Source: Dipteronia dyeriana (taxonomy: Eukaryota > Streptophyta > Magnoliopsida > Sapindales > Sapindaceae). From it: 64,000 nt of DNA. A model generated the notes under the pieces. It saw nothing but the letters and a program-made list of their open reading frames with translations. It did not search any database and was not told where the DNA came from. Positions 10,130 to 23,410 of the stretch are shown here, piece after piece. Position 1 is the stretch's first letter. Each line of letters begins with the position of its first letter. Position numbers and translations under genes: made by a program. The stretch is taken from assembly GCA_032871835.1 (NCBI GenBank), contig CM065297.1, positions 13,720,098 to 13,784,097 on the forward strand, read 5' to 3'.

Positions 10130-13100
10130 CTAAGGCCGGGATGAGGATTTGGAACTCTTGCCGATACTTGGGTCAGACACCATCTCATACTCATGAAGGA
10201 GACTTTCATTTGAAGGCCAAGCAATTATATCAACCAAATCATCCATCCACTCGCTATAATCTATTCCAGGGACCGGACTAACATCAGGCGTCGAACCATC
10301 CACACCAGACTCCTGATTGGCATGGAAGGTCGAGATAGAATGCTCTGATGGGACCTCTAAATGCATAAGATGGTGCTCTTTACCTCGGTTGCGACAGTAA
10401 GCTCTGTTTCCTTCATCTAAGTCCAAAGAGACTTCAGGGACAGGTCCACATAGTTTTTTATCTATAGCTCCCAGTTGGATCGAGCTTTATCAGTTGCCCG
10501 ATTCTTGACCTTAAAGAATTCGCCAGCTGAAACTAACCCTCGCTGGATTTCCCTAAGGAGAAGAGCATCATAAGCAGGAGACCTTTTGAAGCGATCAACC
10601 CCCTATACTTCAAGTTCCAACCTAGCCTCTTTTGAAAGGGATTCGACAGTCAAAGCTTCTCCAAATCTTTAATTTTTCGCTCGTAAGATGACCTGGCTTG
10701 TTCAACCTCATGTTCTGCCTTGAGCATCGAATCCTGGGTAGCAGATAGTAAATTTTGGAAGGACATAACCTTCTCTCTCATTGGCCTCCATTTGCTTAGC
10801 CAAGCAATGATCGGTGAATTATTGGGCAGAGCTTACCTCCCTCTAGTAAGCCACCTCAACCCGAGCATGGCTATCCTTACTCTCATTTAGCTAAGCTTAA
10901 AGACGCCTTATCCGATCAGCTTGGTGTTGTTGCGTCTAAACTAACTCAGCGAACTCGGCTACCACATGTAAGGAAGATTTGAGTTAAAAATCTAACAGGC
11001 ATTAAGATAACAGTTGAGATAGAAGACTTACGTAGAACGCACTGTTGAAATTTTTTTAACGACGATCAGTTGGAGAACTATCCCTAAAGCGGCTCCAATG
11101 ATCATCTCCAATGAAGGCCCGACCAGATGACATCACCCTTAGCATATCTTGGGGAATGGGATAAGAAGGGGCTCCCGAAGATTCCGCCTTTGCGTCTTCA
11201 ACCTCAGGAGGTAAAGAATCCCTGTTCAGGTTTGAAGTTTTTGCTTTTCCCACAGACGCTTCAACTTGAATGCTTAGGGAAACTCTAACCTCGTTATCAT
11301 TATCACTCGACTCAATAAATGATACCACCCGAGGGACTTTATGAGGATGAGCGGGAGAGTCAGCCATCTTCTTTTTCTCAGCCTGAATACGACGGAAGCC
11401 GAGGTCAGCCGTAGGATTCTCCTGATCCTTTGTAATATCTTGAAAAGATTAAAAAAAAAATCAGGATCAAGATTCATTTGCTCATCCGGGGGTATCCTGA
11501 AGCCTTCATCGTCCTCAACCATGAACTGCTCAGTATGTGTTTCCTCAACCATAGAACGCGGCTCGCTAGACGCTGCTCCACCAGGATGTCCTCTATGTCC
11601 GCCCTCATCTTCAGACACCCTTTGAGCATTAGGGAAACTTTGGCAACTTGTTTCCCCTACGGTCGGTCGAACGACCTCTTCAGAAACATACTCCTGAATT
11701 TACTCGCTAGCTTCATCAAAATCCTCATCTGATTCGTCATCAGGTGGATCGACTCATTCCTTATTTTGGCGAGAAGCTTCTTTCTGGCTCGCCTGAATGA
11801 TCGACTTCACCTGGTGAGCTTGGACGTCACAGACGATATCCGATTCATATACTATACAAGTTAGAAAAGAACAATTTAAAAAAAAAATGAGTGAAACGGA
11901 AACAAGATTCTACTTACATCGCCTACGATAATATGAAATCTGAGCAAAGAAGCCAAATTCTATCATTTTCTTTTCGTTAAAAAGATAGGATATGCTTCTA
12001 TTTTCCAAAGTACGCACAGTCGCCCGAGCAAGTCTAGTCAACTCTGCGTCAGTGAAAACAAGCTTTGACTTGTTCCAACAATCGGGAGAACAGAAAAAAC
12101 AGAGGACCTTTAACATTTCATGATTCTCCCCATCTGAGAACTTGACCTCAAGTTCCAAGTTCCCTCCAACAAAGAACCATATATTCTTCTGGTGCTTGTT
12201 CGAGGTAGGAAATCCCCACACAAAGCCTTTCTTCTTAGCATCAAAAGAGACATCAACTCCCCGGTTCACTTTCGTCCCCTTAGGGATCCAGTTCTCTAGC
12301 TGGCTGGACATAAGAAAATAGGTTCCAGTCCGACCAGATTACCTTAGTGCTTAAAAATGCTAAATTTCACGAGGTAAGGGAGGTGGCAAATTCATCCGAC
12401 TCTACATATGCTACGTACACATTAGTATTCTATAGCTGTTCGGGGAAAATTGAGTCGGGGTGATCCCTGCCTCAATAAGGAACCAAGCAATGAACGCTGG
12501 AGAGGAAGAGTCACATCACAGCAGAGCATGAACCCATAAATAGCCACCATGCCCGAAGGTGGGTTCCATACGACTCTATCACCAGCAGGAGTCATCATAA
12601 CCGAGTCATCCAAATCAAATCAAGCATGATACTTCTCGATCTCAACTTCCCTGACCACATTCAGCTCGGCATCATGTCCATTCGGACGATCGAGAGAAAA
12701 GGGAATACGAAAAGCAATGTGCTCCTTCTCAACATCCCTTTCATCAACCGTTTGCCTTTCGATTCGAATTCCGTCTGAACCATGTTTGTGAACTACATGT
12801 TTACTCTGATGTTTTCCCATCCTTGATCGCAAAGGAACCCTGTGAAGATTTAGAGCTAGAACTAAAGTGAACGTCAAGATGAAGCCTAGAAACATCAAAA
12901 TCCAAAAAAGGAGGCTCGTCAGGAGGAATTTCCCTCAATAATCTATGAACACAGGAAACCAATTGAAGGTCTCCGCGTTCAAGTGCTAAAAATGATGACG
13001 AGAAGCCAGATCCATCGAAACTAACCTTTAAAGTAAATGTAAAGAAACTTGGAAAAGCTTCAATGGAGAGTTGAGATGAAATCTCTGCGTCAGAAAATCT

Positions 13101-13169
13101 GGGTTGAATATTTTCTTCAGCAAAAAATGAACCAGAATAGTTCCATTTCAGCTTAAATAAGTTATTCAA
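10130..13169 (-). pseudogene. E1 antisense ORF, putative gypsy-type transposon (Transposase_28-like) protein
   Basis: On the strand opposite to pol, fragments run from 13169 down to 10130. They read ALERGDLQLVSCVHRLLREI, then a conserved core with VVWNPPSGMVAIYGFMLCCDVTLPLQ (12422-12613) and NWIPKGTKVNRGVDVSFDAKKKGFVWGFP (about 12220-12300), then acidic and coiled-coil stretches and a C-terminal SEWMDDLVDIIAW...SDPSIGKSSKSS tail. The core matches the plant family annotated as putative gypsy-type transposon protein (PF04195), known as an antisense gene in Tat/Grande-like elements. The role is unknown. Many frameshifts are present. E2 has a better preserved copy. Confidence 0.75.
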
Positions 13170-13546
13170 AAATGAAAATGTGAAACCCTAGAATCTCAAA
13201 AAGGGGGAAATCAAAATAAGAATTTGATGACGAAAGCGGCGCATCAGTTAACCCACCAGTCGCATCATATAAATGCTACTAGATAAACTGAGCGGTTAAA
13301 TGACACATGTCGTGGAAAGAACTGACCAAACCGTCAGAATTTCAAAACGTCATAATCACTGGGATTTCGTGTGAAAAGACAAATTGCACATACATGGTAG
13401 CCATTAAGACACGTCATTAATACGAAGCGCCGTTTAAGAATTAATTATTCCAGTATTAATGAAGATAAAAAGCTAGTAGGGAATTCGATTAAAATACTTT
13501 TGCCAAGAACCAATTCCTACTCGGTAAAAATATTTTAAAGGGGTAT

Positions 13547-14395
13547 TGTTATATGTATATTTTTGTCAAACATACACGTCACTGACAGGTAAGACAATCC
13601 CTTGAACGATTGCCGAATGGGCATCCAAGTGGGCATCCATAAAGCACCGTTCAAGTCATTACAAAGGAATAAGAACCCGAATAAATCTGAACAAGAGTAT
13701 TCAGCACGTTATGTCCTACTCGGGACAGAGTATTTAGCATGTTATGTTCTACTCGTGACAATACGGGAAACCCAAATAAAGGAACCCAACATACGACTCA
13801 CACGTGGGTGAATCAGGAGTAATGCTCAAATACGCAAGACATCTATATCAAGAAGAATTTCTAGAAGAATAAAATATCAAACAGGAAACAGGTTCCAAAT
13901 TAGGCAACAACTCTACTTCGAGAAGACTGCACATTTTTAAGGAAATAAGTCCTAAACGGACTATATCATCAGAGTCCTATTCGATCTCCATGCAATCTCC
14001 GAAATAGGAAATAAGTTAAAGATGACTCCAACAAGCAACCAATTGTAATTAAATACAGATTCTTTCATTACTTGTACAACAAGGATTAGGGTTTTATGCA
14101 TATATAAATAGACTCATAATCTCATTGTTAGGGGATATAGAACAAAAAGTACACAAAATCACTAGAAGAGGGAGACAAAAGAGATCGAGTGGTGTAATTC
14201 TTCATTCAAATAGTGGATTTGGTTCGGTTGTTTATTCAACTACTCGTTGACGTTTCTCCAATTACAGGAGTTTTACCACGTAAACTCGTGTCTTATTAAC
14301 TTCAAAATTGCATTTTCTTTCTCTTTCTCTTTGACAGGTCATAACAAAATCCAATCTTGTTGACTCTCTCATCCATCGAGAAATCGACGTCAACA
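13547..14395 (+). mobile_element. E1 3' LTR (849 bp)
   Basis: It starts TGTTATATG after a purine-rich AAAGGGG tract (13537-13543, a polypurine-tract candidate) and ends GAAATCGACGTCAACA. Its ends match those of the E2 LTR (16854-17749, reverse orientation, TGTTGACGTC...CATATGACA). It has TG...CA termini. No partner 5' LTR is present in the window. Confidence 0.85.
14101..14110 (+). promoter_or_regulatory. TATA box of E1 LTR
   Basis: TATATAAATA followed by GACTCATAATCTC. The same block occurs in the E2 LTR on the minus strand (about 17127-17142), so it is conserved between copies and well placed as the LTR promoter. Confidence 0.6.
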
Positions 14396-14761
14396 TATAT
14401 TGTCTTTGAAAAAAAACGAATGATAACATATATCTATTTTAAAAAACACATTAACACACATTAAAAAAAATAACAAAAACCGATCATATTTTCAATTGCA
14501 TTGGATGCAATTGATGTGGGTTAAATATACACATTTGAAATGTATGGGTTAAACCTACATGAAACACATCAGTTTTTTTTTTAGCTTTGGTGTAAATGCG
14601 GGTGCATAAAAGAGAAAAGAAAATTAAAAAAAAAAAGACGTTTGTTTTTTTAAAGGTCTAGTCATGCACTGATATTAAGGTGAATTCAAAAAAAGGTTTT
14701 TGTTTTAAAAGTGTGTATCAGAGTTGCACAGCAAATTGATCTTGCTTTCGTGCGTCGTGCA

Positions 14762-14812
<51 letters not shown>

Positions 14813-15057
14813 ATATTTTTTTAAACAATTAAAATTGTTCTAAGTTTGTTTTACTTGGAAGAAATAGTTTCTTCCTCTTTTCTCTACATCCTCCTAAGTT
14901 CCTGAGTATGTGACGTGTCCACACGCAGTTACCAGATCCAAAAATAGCCAGGAAAATTAGTGGTATAGACCAAGAGCATTCTAAGAAGAGAAGGAGTTTT
15001 CAAACGTTGATAAGATTCTTTTTAAATCTTCTTCTTGTTAGTATTGATTTTAATTTC

Positions 15058-15099
<42 letters not shown>

Positions 15100-15128
15100 A
15101 ATAATTTTATATGTATTAGTTTCTAAAA

Positions 15129-15182
<54 letters not shown>

Positions 15183-15470
15183 AATAATTTTATATGTATT
15201 AGTTTCTAAAAATTTATGATCCAAAGTTCATTGGTCCCAAATCGTTTACGATTTGTATTAAAAAATTTAAAATTGATTCCGCTGCATGACCGATGAACGG
15301 GGTCCCAAAAAGCTTGAGGTTGAATATGCATAGTTGTATTGGATGAATATTTTTTAAAAGAATGTCTATTAATCTTACGTGGCATCTATTTTTTTCGCAA
15401 GTCACGTTTGCATTGGAGATGCTCTAATAAGTTTTATGGGTGTCAATATTGACACCCTTAAAAGAATAGA
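14396..15470. other. AT-rich intergenic DNA with TA microsatellites
   Basis: No gene. (TA)n runs at 14765-14811, 15061-15093 and 15132-15177. The 45-bp block following the second run (about 15090-15133) is repeated after the third (about 15173-15216), a tandem duplication of about 83 bp. ATTGGAGATGCTC ending near 15426 looks like the right end of a PIF-like MITE. A left end near 14974 (GAGCATTCTAAG) is too weak to confirm. Confidence 0.6.
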
Positions 15471-15950
15471 CTAATTGACACTGATGTCCCCCAAACTATG
15501 TCTAAATTTGCACCTTACACCCTATATTTTTTTTCACCATTAAAACCCCTAAACATTCATAAATTGACAATAGGTGACGGAATTGTAACACCGTCCAGTT
15601 TTCTGTCATGGTAAATTGCACTTCTATTATTTTATATATAATTGCATCAAACCGGAAAAATATAATAATATAACATAAACACCACTATGACCAAATTTTA
15701 AAAATAAAAATTTAAAATTTAAAATTGAAATATTGGTTAAATAATAAAAAAATTATCAATTTTTAGATAAAGAAAATTAAATAAATAGATAAATTAAAAA
15801 AATTGATTAAACAATTATTGAAATTATCTTTTTTATTTAAATATCTCTAAATATAAAATCCAGATGCATATTTAAATTATTTAAAAGGAATTGTCATTTA
15901 AATTATTATTATTATATTTAAATATTCCAAAATGTCACATGTTCATTTAC

Positions 15951-16015
<65 letters not shown>

Positions 16016-16034
16016 TAATAATAATAATAAGAGT
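15951..16034. repeat. (AAT)n microsatellite
   Basis: About 25 AAT units in the left foldback arm, mirrored by (ATT)n at 31648-31724 in the right arm. The reading frame here encodes only a run of Asn. Confidence 0.95.
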
Positions 16035-16152
16035 AATATAAATAATAATAATAAATTATTAACAAAAACAATTAGGTAGATATTTATATTGATCACTACC
16101 ATCCATCTCAAATATCCATGGTGTTGATCAAATTACAAATAATAATAATAAT

Positions 16153-16853
16153 TATTAATAGTAAAATTTGGTTAGGGGTCAAAGAGAAATTTTCCACTCT
16201 CCTAGTCCAAATCAAAACCCAAATTCGACATTAATGAGACCCCGGGCAGACCATAAAGCTACCCCACCATAGCAGGGAAGGATCGCTGGGCTTCAGATCC
16301 ATCAAGGATGAAGCTGGGCAAGACAAGGTCGAGCCCAAAAGCGAGCACTGGAATCCAGGCTTCTCAAGGCCACCTACCCAGGCACCTCAGTTCCTAAGGT
16401 CGGTTTCCAAAACCACACCGTGAAAGCGATAGAAGCATTCAAAGCGAAGCCTGACACAAACAAAAGTGAGCCTCTTCCAGACCAAGGCTTTCCGAGGTCA
16501 AGTTTGACTCGTAACCTAAGACAGAAGCCCACCAACCTCTCCAGAAGCTCGTTGTCCCTGTTGGGCATGAGAGAAGAATCTCTCCTAAATCTACAATACT
16601 CCTGTTACCTCCCAGGAATGTCTACAAGGACATCTCAAGCTCCAAAGGGTCTAGGAAAGTCCATCCCAAGCTTCTAAGAACAGAGCCAAAGCGTGGATCT
16701 ACCTCGCTCTATGAGACAACAGGCAGCTAGCTTGGGGACCTCCATGAAAAATCATATCGTAAGAACATACAAGATCATATCTATGTGATATCTAACATTA
16801 ATTCCGCATACGTGTGAGTCAAAAGTTAGATTCCTAAAAGGAAACAAACTTAT
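16153..16853 (+). mobile_element. E3 5' LTR, first part
   Basis: About 700 bp closely matching 30184-30902. The starting TG is mutated to TA. It is cut off after GAAACAAACTTAT by the end of E2. The frame at 16420-16677 has a homologous frame in the other LTR (30492-30725), but this reflects LTR identity rather than a proven gene. Confidence 0.88.
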
Positions 16854-17749
16854 TGTTGACGTCGGTTTCTGGATTGTATCAGAAAAGCCAACAAGGATTG
16901 GATTTCGACCGTGATTTTAAAGAGAAAGGGAAGGAGAAAATAAATAAATAAGAGTTTTTTACGTGGTAAAACTCCGATGACCGGAGAAACGTCCACGGGT
17001 GGTTGAATGATCAACCAAGCCAAAATCCAGTATGAAATTATGATGTTTACAAGCTCTCGATCTCTCTTTTTTCTCTCTGTATTTTTCTATGAGTGCTGCC
17101 TATATATATTTTTGACGAGATTATGAGTCTATTTATATGTTTATAGAACCTTAATCCGCTTTGTACAAGTAATAAAAGATCTTTGTATTTAATTGCAATT
17201 ATTTACTTGCTTGAAGCTGATTGTCTTCTTTCCTGTTTCGGAGTCTTGTATTGAGATCGAATGGGTCTCTAGTAATGTAGTCCAATTAGGACTTATTTCC
17301 TTATAAGAGCATCGTCTTTTTGAAGAAATAAAGTTGTTGCCTGATTGGAAACCTTTCCTGTTTAATATTCTGTTCTTATTGGGATTCCTTTTTTATATGG
17401 ATATCTCCGTGCATCTTAATGACTTGATCCACGTGGGCTATGCACTAGGCTTCTATTCAATTTTCTTCATGTTCGTCCCGAGTAAGGACAGTACCAGTTG
17501 GTCCCGAGTAACATCATTCATTCCCGAGTAGAAATGTCTTTTAACCAGCCCCGAGTGTCATTTAACTGATCCCGAGTAGTATATAACGTTGATTGATTCT
17601 GTAGGTTTTGTTCAACATCTGCTTACTCGGGTTTTCTCCTCTTCGGTGATATCTTGTAGGATATTTTTTGAATGCCTATTCGGATGTCCACCTGGCAATT
17701 TATCCTCTTTGTTGATGACGTGTACGTATGATAAGATTCACATATGACA
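16854..17749 (-). mobile_element. E2 3' LTR (896 bp, reverse orientation)
   Basis: Reads TGTTGACGTCGG...CATATGACA on the plus strand, so in its own sense it begins TGTCATATG and ends GACGTCAACA. On its own strand the internal side carries TTTTAAGTGGGTAT. A TATA-like ATATAAATAGACTC motif lies on the minus strand near 17127-17142. The plus-strand frame at 17334-17531 is fortuitous. Confidence 0.87.
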
Positions 17750-18244
17750 ATACCCACTTAAAATATTTTTGCTGAACTGGGTTTTACTTCGGGGAAAAGT
17801 ATTTTAATCAATGTTTTCAATATCTTTTCAGTACCCGAGTAAATATCTTTTCATAATGACGTGTCTTAATAATGACACTGCAAATTCGATTTGCCTCCTC
17901 ACGCGAGATCTTTAATGATGGCAACGTTTTGGAGTTCAAATGGCGAAAGCCCGTTCTCTTTTTGACAGGTGTCCCTTGCCCCTTCGTTTTTCTATATCAT
18001 TTATGAGAAATGACTCACGTGTTTCCCCGTGCACCGCCTACGTCATCAATCCTCATCATTGTTTTTTCCCGCCTTGAGATCTAGGGTTCCGTGCTATTAT
18101 TTCTTTAATTTCTTTACCGAGACAGCGTTAGTTCATTCTAAAAAAAATAGCATAAAAAATTTCTTAAACCCATATTTCTTTACGCAGAAGGTCACGATTC
18201 TCCGTTGAAGATCTTGCATCAAACTTTATTCAAGGTTAGTATTA

Positions 18245-21207
18245 ATGGAGCCTTCTTCCCGTCATCGTCTTTTTAATATTGCTCTTGATGCATTAGAACG
18301 TGGGGATTTTCAGTTGGTTTCCTGCATTAGAAGATTACTGGGGGAAATCCTTGTTGATGAACCTTCATTTCTTGAAATTGATGTTTCTGGGCTTCACCCT
18401 AACGTCATTTTTAGTCCTGTATCCAGTTCTTCATCTAGTTCTGATTCTGACATTTCTGATCACAGGATACCTGTTCGAAGGATGGGAAAACATCAAAGCA
18501 GAAGTGAAGTCCGTAAGCACAACTGGGGTGATATTCGGATCAGGGAGTAAACTGTCAATGAGAACGATGTTGAAGAGGCGTTCAGGATATCTCGCCTTTC
18601 TTTCTCTGTTGACCGCCCAAGTGGGTTTGACACAGAGCCGAATATGGTCTGGCCAGATGAGATAGAAAAGTATCGTGCCCGATTTGATCTGCCAAATTCG
18701 GTCACTCTGATTCCAACGAGTGATAGAGCTGCGTGGAATCCTCCCCCGGGTATGGTAGCGATCTATGGATCCATGCTCTGCTGCGGTGTCACTCTCCCTT
18801 TTCAGCCGTTCATTGCCTGGTTTCTAGCTGAAGCAGGGATCGCTCCAGCTCAACTAGCCCCGAATAGCTATAAAATTTTGATGTGCATGTGGAACATGTA
18901 CAGCCGGATGAACCTGTCGCCGCCTTCCCCAAGTAAAATCAGGCATTTCTTGACGCTGAGGCAATCTGGTAAAACAAAGACTTACTTTGTCATGTCCAAT
19001 CCGCCAGACTACTGGGTCCCCGAGGGGATAAAGGTGAGTCGGGAAGCTGACATCTCTGATGACCCTAAAAAGAGGGGTTTTATATAGGGATTCCCTACAT
19101 CCAACAAGTTCTGGAAGAACAATTGGTTTTTTACCGAAGGGAGTCTTGGGCTTGATGTTACTGTTTCAACTGGGGGTATTCGGACGGGTTCTGAAAGTCC
19201 TTCATTTTTTCTATTCCCCCGAGATATGAAAGAAGAAGAAAATTGATTACGACGATCCTGAGCTGACCAGACTTGCTTGGGCAGCAGTTCGCACTTTGGA
19301 GAAATGGAGCAAGACTTATCTTTTCGTTGAGGCGAAGATGATTGAGTTCAGCTTCTTCAAACAGATTTTGGACTACCGCAGGCGATGTAAGTGACTTTTA
19401 CAACCCTTTCTTTCTCATTGTTATTTTTTGCTTTGTATTCTAACACGGTTCTTTTTTTCTTCTAAGTGTACGATACAGACATCGTCTGTGATCTTCAGGC
19501 TTGCCAAGTGAAGTCAATTCTTTAGGTGAGTCGAAAAGAAGCTTCTCGTCAAAGCAATGAAGGCATCACCCCGCCTGAGTCAGACCAGGAGGCTGATACG
19601 GTCGAGGAGCAAGTTCCCGAACATGTCTCTGAGGACGTTCAACCGACTGCTGGGGAGACTAGTGGTCCAAGTGGCCCGGCCGATACTCAATTGCCCGACG
19701 ATGGGCATAAACCAAATGAAGGTCCTGGTGAAAAGCCTACGACCGATACTCAATTTCCTGGCGACAGGCAAGGGCAAAGTGTAAGTCCTGCTGAAGAGCC
19801 TGCTGAGCGGTCTAACGCCGATGATGGAGGTAATACCTCCGCGGGACAAGTACCCATAGGTCCCAAATTTTTTGAAACCTTCTAGGATGATACTTAGGAA
19901 GATTTTGCAGTTGATCTCAGTTTCCACCGTTTTCGAGGTGAGAAGCGGAAGACAGTCAGATCTCCAACTTGTCCACTTAAAGTCCCTTGGGTGGTCTCAT
20001 TCATTGACTCTAGTGATGAAGATATTGTGGCCGAGATTCCCCCGAGTGTTGATGTTAGAGCATCGGCGGATGCAGAGGCTTCGGAGTCGATTAGGGATTC
20101 CCCTTCCCCCGGAGTTGAAAATCAAGGGGTTGAACCCTCGGGGGTTCTTTCATATCCTTCTCTCTAGGATATGCTACGGGAGATGTCCTCTGGTCGGGCT
20201 TTCAAAGGGGAAGACCGCTGGAGCAGTTTTCGGGATGGCTCCCTGACTGAATGTCTTCAAAACGTTTTTAACGGTGCATCTTATTTAAGTTATCTTCAAC
20301 TTCAATTGCTTTGTTTGCCAGATTCAGATTTTTAATTAAACTTTTTTATAGATGGTGGCCGAGTTCGCTGAGCTGGTTCAGATGCAGCAATATCAAGCTG
20401 ATAGAATAAGGCATCTCGAAGCTCAGCTGAAGGAAAGTGAGGATCAACGTACTCGGGTCGAAACGGCTTATCAACAGGAGGTTGGTTCTGCTCAAGTTTT
20501 TTATCGACCACTGTTTGGAAAAGCAGATGGAGGCCAATGAGAGGGCTTCTTTGACAGAAAAGAAGGCTTCATTATTCCAAAACTTATTATCTTCTGCCCA
20601 AGAATCGATGCTCAAGGCCGAGCAAGAGGCGAAGCAGTCCAAGTCGACGTATGAGTAGAAAATCGAAGATTTGGAATGTCAAGCTCTGACAGTCAAATCC
20701 TTGTCCCGAGAATCCAAGATGGAACTTGAAGTCCAAGGGGTGGATCGTTTTTAAAGATCTCTTGCCTATGACGCTCTTCTCCTTTGGGAGTTTCAACGAT
20801 GGATAGTTTCAGCTGGCGAGTTCTTCAAAGTTAAAATTAGGGCGACTGTGAAGGCCCGAACTAACTGGGAGCTGTCAATCAAACATCATGTGGATCGGTC
20901 CTTGGAAACTCTCTGAACTCAAATGAAGGAATGGAGGGCTTACTGCCGCAGCCGAGGAAATGAGCCTCATCCCATGCATTTGGAGGTTTCATCTAAGCAT
21001 TCCCTCTCGACTTTTTACGCCAGTGGAGAGTCAGTCGTAGAGGGTGTGGTGCCTGATGTTGGGCCGATCCCAGGAGAGGATTACAGCCAATGGATGGACG
21101 ATTCTGCCAACACAATTGATTGGTCTTCTAATAAGAGCCTGCTCCGTGAATACGAGATGGTGCCAGACCCGAGTATTGGCAAGAGCTCTAAATCCTCACA
21201 ATCTTGA
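18245..21207 (+). pseudogene. E2 antisense ORF, Transposase_28-like (PF04195) protein
   Basis: It starts MEPSSRHRLFNIALDALERG (18245). The core at 18644-19087 has MVWPDEIEKYRARFDLPNS, WNPPPGMVAIYGSMLCCGVT, FLAEAGIAPAQLAPNSYKIL and NPPDYWVPEGIKVSREADIS, the hallmark of plant proteins filed as putative gypsy-type transposon. A GT at 19389 and an AG before 19468 suggest an intron in the ancestral gene. A Pro/Glu-rich linker (19526-19885), a coiled-coil region (about 20350-20750) and a WMDDSANTIDWSSN...SIGKSSKSS tail (20923-21207) follow. A frameshift near 18540 and stops at 19085, 20167 and 20655 break it. It runs against pol of the same element. Confidence 0.8.
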
Positions 21208-22200
21208 TTTTTGTAGATAGGATTTTTTGTACTTAACAATTCTTTATGAAGAATTTTTTGTAATGATTCTTTTGTAAAAGAACTGTAACCATTATTTTGA
21301 AAGATCAATAAAATTTCGAGTAGCTTTTCTGAACCTGACAGTTTGATTTTATTGCTCGCGAAATTTCTATGGTTGCTGAGTATCTTATTTAACTCTTTAA
21401 TGTTCGGGTAATTTCACCGAGTGTCTTATTAAACCAGTTGTTTACCCGAATAGCTTTAGACGCCTAGTATCTCATTAAACTGGCTCTTGCAATCTTTATG
21501 CCAAGTATCTTATTAAACTTACTATTTCTGGTGTACGGGTAACTTAATCGAGTATCTTATTAAACCGGTTTCGTTCCCCGAATAATTTTTAATGCCAAGT
21601 ATCTTATTAAACTGGTTGTTGTCTTCATGCCAAGTATCTTATTAAACTGGCTAGTATTATTAACCGAGTCATCTTTAAAACAGGCAAGTAGATTTATACT
21701 TGTGTTTCATACACGGTTGCTACCCGAACATTACATCAAGGCTCACCATGATCATATGTTCGAGTCCTTACGTATTACCAAGGACGTCTCCCCAGTTTTT
21801 ATGTGCAAGGGTTTGCCGAATAGTTAAGCTTTTCTTAACACAGCTACGCATTTCACCGGAATTTTTCCCAATAGCGTCCCGAGCTGGCGCATCGGGTTTG
21901 CTTTTTTGCTAAGGTCAATTGACCTTACTCGGCTGGCATGCTCCTTTGAGCTTCTCCGCCCATTCGGGAACTAATGGTCCCGAGTATTCTATTTGCATGT
22001 TCTTATTATCATATGCTTTCTTTTGAAAATCCCGAGTTTGATGCTTTTATCTTTCAGAAATCCTGATTTTGATTTTTATTCATAACTGCAAAATCAATAA
22101 AGTTTTAAATTCCACAGCTAATATTTAACCTAACTAAAATTGTCCTGACTATAAAAAAGAACAAAAAATAATTAAGGGCAGAAAATCTTCAGATATTGGG
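21208..22200 (-). other. E2 spacer with degenerate tandem repeats
   Basis: Between about 21370 and 21660 the motif AAGTATCTTATTAAACTGG and variants recur about seven times. They are the reverse complement of the E1 39-bp array core, but units are longer and more diverged. The rest is non-coding element sequence. Confidence 0.75.
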
Positions 22201-23410
22201 CATTGCATGGTCGGTGTAAAACCCCTCCATTGGGTCGTGCAATCCAATATACTATATGGCCAGCTATTCCTTCGATTTTATATGGGCCTTCCCATTTGTC
22301 AGTCAGGGAACCTGCAACTTTATTTTTTGTGTTCAATGACACCTTCCTGAGTACCAGGTCTCCTAGCTAGAATTTCTGACCCGAACATGTGAGTTGTAGT
22401 GGCGAGCTACTCTTTACTGATATGCCATATTTCGTATTCAGGACTTCTCCATTTTCTCTTCTAGCTCATCTAGACTTTGTAACAGTATATCCACATTCTG
22501 ATCTTCATCATATAGCCTGACTCGGGGTGATGTGTATGATGTTTCTACGGGGATAACAGCTTTTGTTCAAAACGCTAAAGTGTATAGAGTCTCTCCTATT
22601 GAAGTTCTTGTTATTGTCCGATATGCCCATAATACTTCGGGAAACTTTTCAACCCAGCTTCTTTTCTTGGCATCTAGCTTTGCTTTGATTGTGTGCTTGG
22701 TGATTTTGTTCACTGCTTCAACCTGCCCATTTGTTTAAGGGTGGGTAGGTGTGGCATAGTAATTGGCAATCTGGTACTCTTTGCTTAGCTTTCTGAATTT
22801 CAGGTTATCGAACTAGGTGTCATTGTCAGTAATTATAGTGTTTGGGACTCCAAACCTATAAAGTATATTCTTTTTCACGAAATTTGTGGTGTTTGCTTCT
22901 GTGATATGCACCAATGCTTCAGTTTTTACCTACTTTGTGAAATAATCAACTGCTACTATGGCATGCTTTGCTCCACCCCCTGTCCTGACTGGCATTGGGC
23001 CAATTAAATCCAAACCCCATATGGCAAATGGCCATGGGGATGTGAGGTTTCTGAGCTGCTCAGGGGGTTGTCGGATATCATTAGTGATCCTTCGGCAAGT
23101 ATTGCAACTTTTCGAACATTATTGTACGTCTGAGAACAGAGTAGGCCAATAATAGCCCTACCTGAGTACCTTGTGTGCCAAACTCTTACCCCCAGTGTGG
23201 TTTCCGTAAACTCCTTCATGGATTTCTTGTAATATTCGATATGCATCCTCCTCTAACACACATCTTTGGAGTGTTCGGGAATACCCCCTTCTGTATAGTT
23301 CTCCTCCAACCAATGTGTACCTTGTTGATCTATACCTGATACGTTTTACTTGTAAGGGATCTTCAGGGAGCACGCCTTCTTCCAGAAATCTTTTTATCTG
23401 AGTCATCCAA
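22201..23410 (-). pseudogene. E2 integrase
   Basis: The minus-strand translation gives the N-terminal zinc-binding region (FLEEGVLPEDPLQVKRIRYR, then ILQEIHEGVYGNHTGGKSLA at 23158-23406). The catalytic core lies at about 22530-23000 in broken frames, with complements of the DND and NGQ(V)EAVNK motifs. Frameshifts and stops are numerous, for example at 22737 and 23004. It corresponds segment by segment to the E1 integrase. Confidence 0.82.

Larger units (their letters stand above)
4045..14395 (+). mobile_element. E1: Ty3/gypsy Tat-lineage element, 5'-truncated
   Basis: Domain order on the plus strand is gag, protease, RT, RNase H, a second RNase H, integrase, a 39-bp tandem array, an ORF on the opposite strand, then a 3' LTR. 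An extra RNase H and an antisense ORF between integrase and the 3' LTR are known for the Tat branch. Homology with sister element E2 begins near 4045-4052, inside gag. The 5' LTR and gag start are absent and LTR-like DNA abuts directly. Multiple stops and frameshifts show that it is not functional. Confidence 0.9.

Noticed and set aside
15891..16079. Poly-Asn ORF
   Set aside because: Product of the AAT microsatellite.
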